The position numbers and the translations under genes were made by a program. Positions 8,433 to 18,661 of a stretch of DNA of 64,000 bases are shown one piece after another. Within the stretch, counting starts at the first letter, position 1; each line of letters begins with the position of its first letter. The notes under the pieces are model-generated. The model was not told the DNA's origin, ran no database searches, and saw only the letters and a list, made by a program, of their open reading frames with translations. This stretch comes from an uncultured Geobacter sp. (lineage in GTDB: Bacteria > Desulfobacterota > Desulfuromonadia > Geobacterales > Geobacteraceae), in contig CAIYDQ010000005.1 of assembly GCA_903925075.1 (NCBI GenBank), forward strand, positions 1-64,000, written 5' to 3'.

Positions 8433-8631
8433 TCATTCCATATGAACGGTCTTCAGCCATAATTTTGCACCGCCGACATTCTCAGGCACGGTATCCTCAT
8501 CCGGCCAGTCGGTATCGATGTCGTACGTCCGGTACTGCTTCGAGTCATTGACTTTTTCAGATGCCCCGAAGATGACTATCGTTACCGGAAAATCGGATGC
8601 TTTATTTGTTGCTCACCAGCCACTCAAAAGC
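8433..8631 (-). pseudogene. possible 3' gene fragment (open frame without start codon)
   Basis: Frame ATNKASDFPVTIVIFGASEKVNDSKQYRTYDIDTDWPDEDTVPENVGGAKLWLKTVHME* preceded by TGA, no ATG/GTG/TTG start near an SD; overlaps the 3' end of the AhpD-like gene. Confidence 0.35.
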
Positions 8632-8955
8632 AGGCACCGAACTTGCCATTGCAGTCGCCGACTTGGCAAACTTTGCGATTGCAAATGCCTCAATAATCTC
8701 TTCCGTTGTTGCTCCGGCCTTTTTTGCCTGCTTGGCGTTGTTCAGAATACAGGTCGGAGAATCGAGGGCAATGCCTGCCGAGAGGGCGATCAGTGCCTTG
8801 TACTTTGGCGGGATGGCCGTACCGCTCATCGCAGCCTGGCGCTGCCCTGCAAACTGCGTCACCTGTCCTTCGTCAAGCTGTCCCAACAGTTCCAGCGGCC
8901 TTGGTACTTCTCCATTTTCCTTTTTGATGTTTTCCATCAGTTCCTTGAATTCCAT
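8602..8955 (-). CDS. carboxymuconolactone decarboxylase/AhpD-like protein
   Basis: MEFKELMENIKKENGEVPRPLELLGQLDEGQVTQF...KYKALIALSAGIA..CILNNAKQAKKAGATTEEIIEA. Confidence 0.88.
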   Translation of the reverse strand: MEFKELMENIKKENGEVPRPLELLGQLDEGQVTQFAGQRQAAMSGTAIPPKYKALIALSAGIALDSPTCILNNAKQAKKAGATTEEIIEAFAIAKFAKSATAMASSVPAFEWLVSNK

Positions 8956-8973
8956 TTGAAACCTCCTGTTAAG

Positions 8974-11900
8974 TTAAGTATGTTGAATGACTTCTTGGGG
9001 TTTGTCGCCCTGTTTAACCGCAGTTGGGACTCGGCGGAACAGTTCCGTCACCCAGTTCGTCAAATCCTCAAAGATGGTGTAGAAAATTGGTACGTAGAGC
9101 AGCGTCAGGAAGGTGGAGACCATCAGCCCGCCGATGGCAACGACAGCCAGCGGTGAGAGTCGTTCCAGCCCGATGGCCCGTTCCAGGGCGATGGGAACCA
9201 TCCCCACCGCGGTGCCGAAGGCGGTCATGACGATCGGGCGCGTGCGTACCCGTACGCTGTCGGTCAGGGCTTGCAGCGTGTTGGCCCCTTGTTCCTTGGC
9301 CACCTCTATGAAATCGATTAGTAGTATCGAGTTTTTGACCACGATCCCGGCCAGGAGGATCACCCCCATGAAGGCGGCGGTGGACTGCTGACGCCCCGCG
9401 AGAAGCAGCGACCAGACCGCGCCGATCAGCGCCAGCGGGATTGCGCTCATGATGGTAAGCGGGTGAATGAAGGACTTGAATGCCGGAATCAGAGAGAAGT
9501 AGAGCAGTACCATGCCGATCCCCAGCGCCATGGTGAGTTGAGCGAAGTTGGCCTTGCCCTGCTTGGCGTCCCCCTCTTGGGAGATTTTATAACCTGGCGG
9601 CAGTTTGATCCCCTTCAACTCCTTCACGACATTGTCCATGACATGCGACAGGGCCGCGCCGCCTTTGTAACCGTAGATGTCGACGCTGTTTTGCAGATCC
9701 TGTCTAGTCAGGAATGCAGGGACGTAGCTTTGGCTCATGACACCAAGGGACGCCAGCGGTATCGGCCCCAGCGGAGTAGTCACCTTGATGGCAGCCAGCT
9801 TGTCGGGACGGTCACGATACTGTTCGGCAAGGCGGATTCGAACCGGAAAACCATCCTCATTTGCCACACGGAAGGTTGAAGCGATGCCGCCGGAAAGAGC
9901 GGCTTGCGCCTGGGCCGCCACATCACGCGGAGAGATGCCGAAGGCGGCGCAGCGCTCCTTATCCGCCTTGAAGAGCACCTCCCTTTTGTCCAGGTCCCAT
10001 GCCATCGATACGGACAATAGGCCGGCCGCTTTTTGCAGCCGCTCTTGCACCTCGCGTCCGATCTGCACCAGCACCGTTGGGTCCGGGCCGGTCACCATCA
10101 CGTCCACCGGAGCCTTGATGCTGGACATGGCGGTAGCGCCGAACTCGAAGATGTCCGCGGACTTGAGTCCGGGGATATCCCTGAACTCCTTACTCAGATT
10201 ATCCTCGATCTGCCAGATGGACTGTTTACGGTGGAAACGGTCCACCAGATTGACGGTGATATTGCCTATCTGCGGGTTCTTGCCGCTGCCAAAGGAGACG
10301 ACCGCCGGTTCCGAACCGATTACCGAACTGATTGCCACCAGTCCTTCCTGCCTTTTGATGGTCTCTTCCATGCGGGTCAGGATGGCGTTGGTCTGGGTCA
10401 AGGAAGAGTTGGCGTCGGCCTCGAAGTTGATCTTGATGATACCGGTATCCATGGGGGGTTGGACGCTCTGCCCCACCAGCGGCTTGGCAAACCTCATGGT
10501 CAAAACCAGCACCACAAAGGCTACTGCCACAAACCAGAAGCGATGCTTCAGCGCCGTCCCCAGCATTCCGGCGAACAGATCGCGGATGCCGTTCACAAAC
10601 CGGTCGCTCCCCTTTTTGATGAACCTCTCGAAGCGGTTTTCAGTGGCATCCTTTTTCAGGATATAGGGAGCCAGGATCGGGATGATGGTAACCGAAACAA
10701 TGTAGGAGGCGACCAGGGCGATGGTCAGCGCCAGCGCCATGGGGCGCAGCACGGTCTGGACATAGCCGCCGATGAAGACGATCGGAATGATAACGACAAT
10801 GGTCGCGTAGGTACCGGAGAAGATGGCCAGCATCACCTCTTCGACCCCGCCAGCCACCAGTTCGGTCAGGTCGCGTTTCGATTCGTGATAGTGGCGTTCG
10901 ATGTTCTCGATCACCACAATGGCGTCATCGAGCAGCATCCCCACCGCCAGGATCACACCGGTGAGCGTTACCATATGGAACTCGAAGCCGAAGAGCCACA
11001 TGAAGGCGAAGGTGATCAGATAGGTGAAAGGAATGGCGATGGCGCAGAGCAGCATGGTGCGGATATTCGCCAGGAAAAGAAAGAGCACTATGACGGTGAT
11101 GATGACCGCATCGCGCAGCGCCTCCAGCATGTTGTCGACGCTTCGCTGGATCAGATCTTTCTGGGTGTAACTGACCTCGAAGTTGACGAAGGGAAAGCGG
11201 GCTGACAGCTTCGGTACAATCTCGTCAGCAGCCTGTATGGTGTCTAGGGCATGGCCGTTCTGCCCGCGCAGGATGTTGATGCCGATCGCCTCCTTGCCGT
11301 TGCCGTGGTAGGCCGACTGAGCTTCCTGCACCCCCGGTTCCACCTTTGCCACATCTTTCAGGTGAATGACGCCGGCGTCACGGCGGGCAATTACCAGATC
11401 TGCCAGTTCTGCCACCTTTTTGGCTGAACCTTCGGTCTTGAACAGGTACTGCCCCCCACGGTTGATGATCATCCCCTGAGGTATGTTCTGGTTCTGGGCA
11501 GTAACAGCAGCCACGATCTCCGGCAGTCCGACGCCGAAGCGGGCCAGCTTGTCCTGATCGACGACCACCTGGATTTCCGGCTGATAGCCGCCGAACACCT
11601 CGGCGTTGGCGATCTCCGGGTCGCGCAGCAGTTCTTCCTTGATCTGATTGTCGGCCAGCTCCCGAAGCTTTCTCAGGTCAACCGGCGAGCCGGGCTTGGG
11701 GGAGAGCGCCAAGGTCATCACCGGCTGGGTCGCCTGGCTGATCTTGAAGATCTGCGGCGGGCGCACCCCCTGGGGAAGCCGGGCCGAAATCTTGCTCAAG
11801 GCATTGGCCACGTCGGTGGCAGCGGCATCCAGGCTTTTATCGTACTCAAATTCGGCGGTAACTACCGAGGCCTCGTCTTTGGAGGTGGAAGTTACCTTGC

Positions 11901-12132
11901 GCACCATGTCGATGGTGGCAACCTCCTTCTCGATCAGCCGGGTAATGTCGCTTTCCACATCCCCGGCAGCCCCACCCGGCATGACCGTAATCACGCTAAT
12001 CTGGGGTCGATCCACATCGGGAAACAGATTGAACGGCATCTTCAGGTAGCCCATGACGCCGATGACGGACAACAGCAGCACGACCGAAAGTACCAGATGG
12101 GGATGGCGTATATAGCGTTCGACAAACTTCAT
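8974..12132 (-). CDS. efflux RND transporter permease subunit
   Basis: 1052 aa AcrB/HAE-type (FPDVDRPQISVITVMPGGAAGDVESDITRLIEKEVATI...). Confidence 0.97.
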   Translation of the reverse strand: MKFVERYIRHPHLVLSVVLLLSVIGVMGYLKMPFNLFPDVDRPQISVITVMPGGAAGDVESDITRLIEKEVATIDMVRKVTSTSKDEASVVTAEFEYDKSLDAAATDVANALSKISARLPQGVRPPQIFKISQATQPVMTLALSPKPGSPVDLRKLRELADNQIKEELLRDPEIANAEVFGGYQPEIQVVVDQDKLARFGVGLPEIVAAVTAQNQNIPQGMIINRGGQYLFKTEGSAKKVAELADLVIARRDAGVIHLKDVAKVEPGVQEAQSAYHGNGKEAIGINILRGQNGHALDTIQAADEIVPKLSARFPFVNFEVSYTQKDLIQRSVDNMLEALRDAVIITVIVLFLFLANIRTMLLCAIAIPFTYLITFAFMWLFGFEFHMVTLTGVILAVGMLLDDAIVVIENIERHYHESKRDLTELVAGGVEEVMLAIFSGTYATIVVIIPIVFIGGYVQTVLRPMALALTIALVASYIVSVTIIPILAPYILKKDATENRFERFIKKGSDRFVNGIRDLFAGMLGTALKHRFWFVAVAFVVLVLTMRFAKPLVGQSVQPPMDTGIIKINFEADANSSLTQTNAILTRMEETIKRQEGLVAISSVIGSEPAVVSFGSGKNPQIGNITVNLVDRFHRKQSIWQIEDNLSKEFRDIPGLKSADIFEFGATAMSSIKAPVDVMVTGPDPTVLVQIGREVQERLQKAAGLLSVSMAWDLDKREVLFKADKERCAAFGISPRDVAAQAQAALSGGIASTFRVANEDGFPVRIRLAEQYRDRPDKLAAIKVTTPLGPIPLASLGVMSQSYVPAFLTRQDLQNSVDIYGYKGGAALSHVMDNVVKELKGIKLPPGYKISQEGDAKQGKANFAQLTMALGIGMVLLYFSLIPAFKSFIHPLTIMSAIPLALIGAVWSLLLAGRQQSTAAFMGVILLAGIVVKNSILLIDFIEVAKEQGANTLQALTDSVRVRTRPIVMTAFGTAVGMVPIALERAIGLERLSPLAVVAIGGLMVSTFLTLLYVPIFYTIFEDLTNWVTELFRRVPTAVKQGDKPQEVIQHT

Positions 12133-13298
12133 TGTTTGCCTCCCGCTGCAAGCGTCGGGGTTGGTTTCCCCGGTTGGGCGACAGACACCCTTGCCCCTTC
12201 CGACAGAGTTAGCAGCCTGTTCTCCTGACCCACCGCCACCTGCATACCCGCGGAAAGCTCACCGCTGACCGCTGCGTAGCCATTCCCGATTCCCAGCAGC
12301 TTGACAGGGATGATCCGCACCATGCCATCCTTGACCTGATAGACAAAGCTTTCCTGCCCTGTTTTGACCGTTGCCTGCGCAGGCACGATCAGCCCTTCCA
12401 CCTTTTGGGTGACGATATCGAAACCTACCGTGGCGGACGAAGGGAGCCCGAAAGGTGAGGAGGGGGTTAACACTTCAACCGTTGCCAGCATGTTTTTCCC
12501 CAGCGCGGGATAGATCCGACTGACCTTTGCCGGCATGGTCCGGTTTCCGTCGCTAAGCTTCACCGTTGAACCGGAGCGGATTCCTGTCAGTTCCTCCTGG
12601 GGCACCTGGGCCAGCACCTTGTAGGAGGAAGTTTTCTCGACCGTGAGGATCGGTTTGCCCGGTGCGGCCAGGTCCCCCGGTTCGGCCCACCGCTTGGAGA
12701 CCACGCCGGAGAAGGGGGCGGTGATTCGTGCGTACCCGGCCTGGGTTCTGGCAACGTTGGTATTCATGGCAAGCCCCTTCAGGCTCTCGTCGTAGGCGTC
12801 AACTGTCGCCTTGGTACCATCCATGGTGGCACGAGAGCGCTCCAGCGCCTCTTTCGAGATGGCACCGGCCTTGTACAGCGCCTCGTCTCTCCCATAGACG
12901 GATTTCTGGGTGGCGTAGGCGCTCTGGGCGCCGGCCAGCCTCTGCCTGGTTGCCAGTACCTCGGCATTTACTGATACCGTCCGATCCTGCAACTCGCGGT
13001 CGTCAATGGTGATCAACAGCTCTCCCTGACGGACCATATCCCCCTCGCGTTTGGCAATGGCAAGGATATTGTCGGAGATGCGGGGCGACAGATCGCTCCT
13101 GGAGAACGGCTCGATGCTCGCCAGGTAGTGGGCAGTCACCTCAACGCTCCCTTGGTTTATTGACGCCGTCTGCACTGTCGGTGCAGAAGCCAGGGGTTTG
13201 GGGAGGTTGGCGATCTTTTTCTGTTTGTTTTTGACGACCACGATGCCACCGACGATCAGGGCAATCGCAACCAGGACAACGACAATTTTTCGTTTCAT
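12129..13298 (-). CDS. efflux RND transporter periplasmic adaptor subunit
   Basis: Membrane-fusion-protein features; ATGA overlap with the permease gene. Confidence 0.95.
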   Translation of the reverse strand: MKRKIVVVLVAIALIVGGIVVVKNKQKKIANLPKPLASAPTVQTASINQGSVEVTAHYLASIEPFSRSDLSPRISDNILAIAKREGDMVRQGELLITIDDRELQDRTVSVNAEVLATRQRLAGAQSAYATQKSVYGRDEALYKAGAISKEALERSRATMDGTKATVDAYDESLKGLAMNTNVARTQAGYARITAPFSGVVSKRWAEPGDLAAPGKPILTVEKTSSYKVLAQVPQEELTGIRSGSTVKLSDGNRTMPAKVSRIYPALGKNMLATVEVLTPSSPFGLPSSATVGFDIVTQKVEGLIVPAQATVKTGQESFVYQVKDGMVRIIPVKLLGIGNGYAAVSGELSAGMQVAVGQENRLLTLSEGARVSVAQPGKPTPTLAAGGKQ

Positions 13299-14599
13299 CG
13301 CAGGTACTCCTCCAGCGTTCCGGTCGCCCGGTGATAGGCGACCACGGCTGCGTTGTAGTCATAAAGGGACTGGGTGTAGTTGGCGACGGCATTTACCTCG
13401 GCCGATTGGGCCAGGAGCAGGTCAACCATGGCTCCGGCTCCGCTGTTGTACTTTTCTCGCTCGATGCGGAATGACTCTCGGGCCTGGGTCAGCACCGCTT
13501 CCGCCGCCTCGATCCGTTTCTTGCTCTCCCGAAGCGATGTGATGGCGGTTCCGATGTCGAGCCTGACCAGGTTCTCCACTGCGGAGAGTCTGGCCTGGCC
13601 GCGCTCTATCTGAATCCTATCCCGTGACAGATCGGCCAGGAGGGGCTTATCGAAGAGGGGAATAGACAGGTTGATCCCGGTGAACCAGTTGGCCTCCTTG
13701 TACCAGGGGTTGAAGCCGAACTGGTCGAGGTAGCCGGCCACGGCGCTCACTGTTGGAAGAAACCTCCCCAGGGTAACCCTCCGGCTAAACTCTGCCTCCT
13801 TGACTCCCGCCAGTGCACTTAGATATTCGGGTCGTTGTCCTTTGGCTGATTCCAGTGCCTTGGCAAAATCGCCATCCAGCGGAGCTACCGCCAGAGCGCT
13901 CGTGAGGGTGGGTAGAACGTTGCCGTCTGGGAGCTCTCCCATCAGGTACTGGAGCGTTGCCGCCAAGGTGATGATGGATTCCTCAAGCGACAGCAGCCTC
14001 TGTCGCTCGTTGGCCAACTGGACATCCACCTTGAGGAGGTCCACACGGGCGATCCTACCCAGTTCAAGTGCCAGCTTGGAGTTTTTCACCTGCTCCTCCA
14101 AGGCAGCAACCGAACTCTGTGACGCATCCTTCAGCTTCTGGAACTGAAGAAGCTTGTTGTAGGTGTTCACCAAATTGGCGATTATTTCATTGCGGGTGAA
14201 GTAAAGGCTTTGCTCCTGAAGCTGTTTCCTGACTTCGGCGAGAGCCACCCCGTTAGTTATCTGCCCACCCTGGTAGATGGGGACGCTCATCTGGATGGCA
14301 TAGAGGGCGAAGCTGTCGCTGAAATGTGGCCCGGTTTTGGCGCTTTGAGCCGGGATAAAGGGGAACGGGTCCTGTCGCTCGGTCAGGTTCGCATCCAGGG
14401 AGAAACGGGGATAGTGCTTCCCAAATGCGCTCACCACACTTTGTTCGCTCGACGCCACCCCGAGGCGCCCTTCGGTCAGAAGCGGGTTGTTGGCAACCGC
14501 CCTGGCAAGTGCATCCTTTAGGGAGAGAGTTTCTGCCTGTGCCGATGTGGCCGCCAAAAATAAAATAAACGCCAAGCTGATTCTTAGGTAGAGTGCCAT
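13295..14599 (-). CDS. TolC-family outer membrane efflux protein
   Basis: Signal peptide then TolC-like repeats (ALARAVANNPLL..., coiled regions); overlaps the adaptor gene by 4 nt. Confidence 0.93.
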   Translation of the reverse strand: MALYLRISLAFILFLAATSAQAETLSLKDALARAVANNPLLTEGRLGVASSEQSVVSAFGKHYPRFSLDANLTERQDPFPFIPAQSAKTGPHFSDSFALYAIQMSVPIYQGGQITNGVALAEVRKQLQEQSLYFTRNEIIANLVNTYNKLLQFQKLKDASQSSVAALEEQVKNSKLALELGRIARVDLLKVDVQLANERQRLLSLEESIITLAATLQYLMGELPDGNVLPTLTSALAVAPLDGDFAKALESAKGQRPEYLSALAGVKEAEFSRRVTLGRFLPTVSAVAGYLDQFGFNPWYKEANWFTGINLSIPLFDKPLLADLSRDRIQIERGQARLSAVENLVRLDIGTAITSLRESKKRIEAAEAVLTQARESFRIEREKYNSGAGAMVDLLLAQSAEVNAVANYTQSLYDYNAAVVAYHRATGTLEEYLR

Positions 14600-14653
14600 G
14601 TAAACCGCCTTATTGCTGTATGGATATAGTTACATGTATAAAATCCGAAATAA

Positions 14654-14685
14654 GGCAGGTGTTCACATCGCTCGAATCACCTGCC
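14654..14685 (-). terminator. putative terminator/hairpin downstream of the ccdA-like gene
   Basis: GGCAGGTG-N16-CACCTGCC followed on the minus strand by TTATTT. Confidence 0.5.
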
Positions 14686-14717
14686 GTCTGTTTGGTCATT
14701 TATATATGAGCTAAGCA

Positions 14718-15404
14718 TCAAAACCCCTGCCAGATAAACCAGGCACCCACCAGTGCGACTACTCCTCCACTTACACGTTTGGCCCATAGGGAGAAGTTGA
14801 TTACTCCTCGCGCCTTGACGAAAGCTTCGATAAATCCGGTAAAGGTGCCGGCCGCCAACATAAGCAGGCAGTGGCCGATGGCATAGGTGAAAAGGAGGGC
14901 GACCCCGTAGAGTACCTTGCCCTTGGTTGCCACGAAAGTCAGGAGCACCACCAGTACAGGCGTGGCGCATGGCGAGGAGACGACCCCAAAGAACAGTCCC
15001 AAAAGGAATGCACCGAACAGCCCCCCTCGTTTCGGCTTGAAGTCTCGCTTGATGGGGAGGCTTATTTCATAAAGACCTACCATTTGCCCTCCCATTACCA
15101 GCGCCACAGCCCCGGCTGCCACGTACCACCAGCCGCCCAACGTGCCGAACATGGTGCCCAGAAGACCCGCGGCCGCGCCAAAAACGGTAAAGGTGAGGGA
15201 AAGCCCGAGAACGAAGGCGAGGGAATAGCGGAAAGCCTTCCAGCGGTCTCCCTCTGAGTAGCCGCCGACAAAGCCGACTACCAGCGGTATGGTGGCAAGG
15301 ACGCACGGCGAGGCGGAGGAAATAACCCCGGCCAGGAATACCGCGCCGAAGGCCAGCAGAGGGTAGGCGGCGACGATCTGTTCGATGTTGTCGAGAAAGG
15401 TCAC
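14718..15404 (-). CDS. CcdA-like cytochrome c biogenesis/thiol-disulfide transmembrane protein
   Basis: Multi-TM, SSASPCVLATIPLVVGF and SSPCATPVLVVLL motifs. Confidence 0.9.
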   Translation of the reverse strand: MTFLDNIEQIVAAYPLLAFGAVFLAGVISSASPCVLATIPLVVGFVGGYSEGDRWKAFRYSLAFVLGLSLTFTVFGAAAGLLGTMFGTLGGWWYVAAGAVALVMGGQMVGLYEISLPIKRDFKPKRGGLFGAFLLGLFFGVVSSPCATPVLVVLLTFVATKGKVLYGVALLFTYAIGHCLLMLAAGTFTGFIEAFVKARGVINFSLWAKRVSGGVVALVGAWFIWQGF

Positions 15405-15784
15405 TTTAGCCCTGCCGCCTTCAGTTCCTTGACGATCTCCGCCTTTTCCATGAAGCCGACATGGCGTTTGACCTCCTTGCCCTTGGCGTTGAAGAAGACT
15501 TGGGTGGGAATCATCTGGATACGGAACTTGTCGGCGGCAGCCTGGTTTTCATGCACGTCAATAAATAGTACCGAAGCCTTGTTACGATACTCAGCGGATA
15601 ATGATTCGAGGATGGGCGCCATTTTCTTGCAGGGAATGCAGGTGCGGGCACCCAGGTCGATGACCGTCGGCTTTCCCGACGAAAGGGAGAGCCGAATTGA
15701 TGAATCGGTAGCTGAGGGTAGTTCGGCTTGGGCGGCACCGGCAAGCGTCAAGATAAAGGCAAAAGCCGTTATGACCGGTCTCAT
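15401..15784 (-). CDS. periplasmic thioredoxin-family protein
   Basis: MRPVITAFAFILTLAGAAQA signal; DLGARTCIPCKKMAPIL active site CIPC; 4-nt overlap with the ccdA-like gene. Confidence 0.9.
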   Translation of the reverse strand: MRPVITAFAFILTLAGAAQAELPSATDSSIRLSLSSGKPTVIDLGARTCIPCKKMAPILESLSAEYRNKASVLFIDVHENQAAADKFRIQMIPTQVFFNAKGKEVKRHVGFMEKAEIVKELKAAGLK

Positions 15785-15830
15785 GGATTTTCCTCTCGGG
15801 TTGTAGAGTTGGATTCTTATGGATGAGCTG

Positions 15831-16058
15831 TTACAGCATCCCCATGATCTCGGCCACCGATGCAATCTTGCCGGAGAATTTAACCTGACCGTCGATCACC
15901 AGCGCCGGCGTGCTCATGACGCCGTATTTCATGATCGAAGGGATATCCTCCACCTTTACCACCTCGGCGCTCTTGCCGCTGTCTTGGAGGGCTTTCTTCA
16001 CGTTCTCGTGGAGGGTCTTGCATTTGGCGCAGCCGGTTCCGAGAATTTCGATTTTCAT
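15831..16058 (-). CDS. small thioredoxin-like redox protein (MTH895/TM0996-type)
   Basis: MKIEILGTGCAKCKTLHENVKKAL... CAKC motif, 75 aa. Confidence 0.9.
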   Translation of the reverse strand: MKIEILGTGCAKCKTLHENVKKALQDSGKSAEVVKVEDIPSIMKYGVMSTPALVIDGQVKFSGKIASVAEIMGML

Positions 16059-16249
16059 GTTGAGTCTCCTTTTTTCTGGATTGTCTTCTAAGGGTCACTT
16101 TGTTTTGGCCTCATCAAGACCTTCCTTAAAGTCTTTAGACCGATCCCCTCGCAAGAGTTCAGCCCGGCCGATCATCCCATTCGTGAGATATTTTGCCTCC
16201 GTGCCGGCTCAGACCGAAGGCGCTCACCTGACGAGTCTTTTTATTGATG

Positions 16250-16558
16250 CTATTGGAGCCTCCCTTTGGCTTTCATCATGTCGCATGGGTTTCGCTTTAT
16301 CATGGGCGGTGTGACCCCCTTTTCCTTGGCCCTCTCTTCCATCTGCTTGTGGTGTTCGCCCACATACTCCTTGCAGGCGTTGTAGTCTGTGAATCCTCGC
16401 ATTTTGGCTTGGTGCTCTGTCCGTTCCTCGGGGGTCATCAGTTGCCACCCGTAGGTGTTCTTCTGGTCGCCTTGCCAACGCCAGGGTTTGGCGAAGGAAA
16501 CGGAGACGAGCATGGCGAGAATGAAGGTCAAGAGTATGCCGATAAAAATCCTTTTCAT
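16250..16558 (-). CDS. hypothetical secreted protein
   Basis: MKRIFIGILLTFILAMLVSVSFA signal-like N-terminus; 102 aa; SD AAAGGAG. Confidence 0.65.
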   Translation of the reverse strand: MKRIFIGILLTFILAMLVSVSFAKPWRWQGDQKNTYGWQLMTPEERTEHQAKMRGFTDYNACKEYVGEHHKQMEERAKEKGVTPPMIKRNPCDMMKAKGRLQ

Positions 16559-16649
16559 TGGTTTCTCCTTTAATGATGCATTTTTAGGTGCTGAGCCGGC
16601 GCGTTGAATAACATTGCCAGTGTAAGACTACCTTTGAAAACGGTAAATT

Positions 16650-17576
16650 TCAGTGCAGGTGGTCGCAGGTTATTCGTGGCTGATGATTTAACTCCTTAAT
16701 CACCGGGCCGTTCATACAAGTGGCGCATTCCATCTGGATGGTCGTATGCGTAATACGAAAACGCTCCGCCAGCAGGTGTTCGATGGCATGAAGCATGGTC
16801 GTCCGCCTCCCTTCGTTGCCCGTGTCGATATCCAGATGAACCGACAACGACAGGATGTGGGAACATACCGTCCAAATGTTCAGATGATGCACATCCTGAA
16901 CACCCTCGACACTGCGAATTGCGTCAGCCACTTCATTCAGTTCCAAACCTCGCGGGGTACCTTCCATCAGTATATGCACCGACTCGCGCAGTACTCGTCC
17001 CGCACCTGCCAGGATCAGCAGACCGATGCCCACGGATATCAAGGTGTCCAGCAGGTACCATCGGGTGAAGTACATTATGATGCCACCCACGATCACGCCG
17101 ACCGATGCGGCGGCATCGCCAACCACATGCAGGAAGGCACTGCGCACGTTCAGGTCGTCGTGGGAGTGGCCATGCAGTGCCTTAGCCGCCAGCAGGTTCA
17201 TCACCAGGCCAATAACGGCGATGATCAGCATGGGGAGGCTCTTTACCGCCTGCGGAGCGGCGAAGCGCCCCCATGCCTCGTAAAGAATGCCCAGCGCCAT
17301 CAGAAACACGGTCAGACCGTTGATAAAGGAGGCAAATACTTCTGAGCGGTGAAAGCCAAAGGTGTGCCGGTCCGAAGCAGGCAGCGTGGCAAGCTTAACC
17401 GCAGCCAAGGAGAGAATGAGCGCGAATAGATCCAGAAAGACGTGGGCCGCATCGGACATGAGCGCCAGGGAGTTGGTCCAGAAACCGCCGGCAACTTCGG
17501 CCACGAGGGTGATCGCAGTAAGGGCGATGGCAATCTTGAATTTTCTGGTTATGCGGGTGTCAATCACAGAGCTCAT
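16650..17576 (-). CDS. cation diffusion facilitator (CzcD-like) transporter
   Basis: SLALMSDAAHVFLDLFALI, HxxxD motifs, LHGHSHDDLNVRSAFLHVVGDAAASVGV. Confidence 0.95.
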   Translation of the reverse strand: MSSVIDTRITRKFKIAIALTAITLVAEVAGGFWTNSLALMSDAAHVFLDLFALILSLAAVKLATLPASDRHTFGFHRSEVFASFINGLTVFLMALGILYEAWGRFAAPQAVKSLPMLIIAVIGLVMNLLAAKALHGHSHDDLNVRSAFLHVVGDAAASVGVIVGGIIMYFTRWYLLDTLISVGIGLLILAGAGRVLRESVHILMEGTPRGLELNEVADAIRSVEGVQDVHHLNIWTVCSHILSLSVHLDIDTGNEGRRTTMLHAIEHLLAERFRITHTTIQMECATCMNGPVIKELNHQPRITCDHLH

Positions 17577-17588
17577 ACTGTTTCCACC

Positions 17589-18536
17589 TTAAAGAATCGC
17601 GTTGAACAGGTAGCCGACAATGACAATGGCCGTGGCTACGATGCCGAAGAAGGTGGCGAGGAGCGGCCTTTTCAACACGTTGCTTAGGATGATCGCTTCC
17701 GGTAGCGACAGGGCGGTGACCGCCATCATGAAGGCCAGCACGGTGCCGATGGCCATTCCCTTTTCCATCAGGGCCTGGACTATGGGGATGACCCCGGCGG
17801 CGTTGCTGTAGAGCGGCACTCCCAGCGCCACCGCAACCGGCACGGCAAAGATGTTATCTCGCCCGGCCCAGCGTACCAGAAAGTCGGCGGGGACATAACC
17901 GTGGATAAAGGCACCAAGGCCTACACCGACCACCACGTAGGGCCAGATCTTTTTCAGCAGTGCCAGGGTGTATTCACGGGCGTAAGTAAGCTTCTCTCGA
18001 AAGGACATAACCTTGATTTCGGCCTTGCCTACCTGCATTTCCCAGACATAGTCCTGGACGTACTTTTCCATCTTCAGTTTGCCGATGACGATGCCGGCAG
18101 CAACGGCCACCAACAGGCCGGTGCCGATGTAGATCACGGCGATCTTCCAGCCAAAGAGCCCCCAGAGCATGATCAGCGCTACCTCGTTGACCATGGGAGA
18201 GGAGATCAAAAACGAGAAGGTCACGCCCAACGGGACGCCGGACTCGACAAAGCCGATGAAGAGCGGCACAGCCGAACAGGAGCAGAAGGGAGTGACGATG
18301 CCCAGCAGCGCCGCCAGCACATTGCCGACGTACTCTCGTTTCCGGGAAAGCAGTCTCTTGGTTTTTTCCGGAGGAAACGAGGACCGGATGATCGCCACCA
18401 CGAAGATGATCGTGGCGAGGAGCAGGAAGATCTTCAGCGTGTCGTAGACGAAGAAATCGAGCGCTTCGCCCGAGCGCGAGCCGGGGACGAGGCCAAAGAG
18501 GCTGTAAACGAAGTAGTCGGCGAAGCTTTTTAGCAT
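17589..18536 (-). CDS. permease (ArsP/DUF318-like, metal or thiol efflux type)
   Basis: TPFCSCSAVPLFIGFVESGVPLGVTFSFLISSPMVNEVAL motif. Confidence 0.9.
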   Translation of the reverse strand: MLKSFADYFVYSLFGLVPGSRSGEALDFFVYDTLKIFLLLATIIFVVAIIRSSFPPEKTKRLLSRKREYVGNVLAALLGIVTPFCSCSAVPLFIGFVESGVPLGVTFSFLISSPMVNEVALIMLWGLFGWKIAVIYIGTGLLVAVAAGIVIGKLKMEKYVQDYVWEMQVGKAEIKVMSFREKLTYAREYTLALLKKIWPYVVVGVGLGAFIHGYVPADFLVRWAGRDNIFAVPVAVALGVPLYSNAAGVIPIVQALMEKGMAIGTVLAFMMAVTALSLPEAIILSNVLKRPLLATFFGIVATAIVIVGYLFNAIL

Positions 18537-18548
18537 GGGCGACCTCTA

Positions 18549-18570
18549 TGAGTACTTGATTGATTACTCA
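18549..18570. promoter_or_regulatory. inverted repeat TGAGTA-N10-TACTCA, putative operator upstream of the permease gene
   Basis: Perfect 6-bp arms read directly in the arsR-permease gap. Confidence 0.45.
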
Positions 18571-18661
18571 CTTAATGAGACAAAAAAATTTACCGCTTGA
18601 TTAAACTGGATTCGCCCTGCGGAAAGTGCGAATAACATTCCGCGGGATTCCTCCCGCAGGT

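Noticed and set aside
16081-16249. 26-37 aa frame (..EAKYLTNGMIGRAELLRGDRSKDFKEGLDEAKTK*)
   Set aside because: Too short, no good SD at the ATG; cannot be separated from chance or a remnant without comparison.
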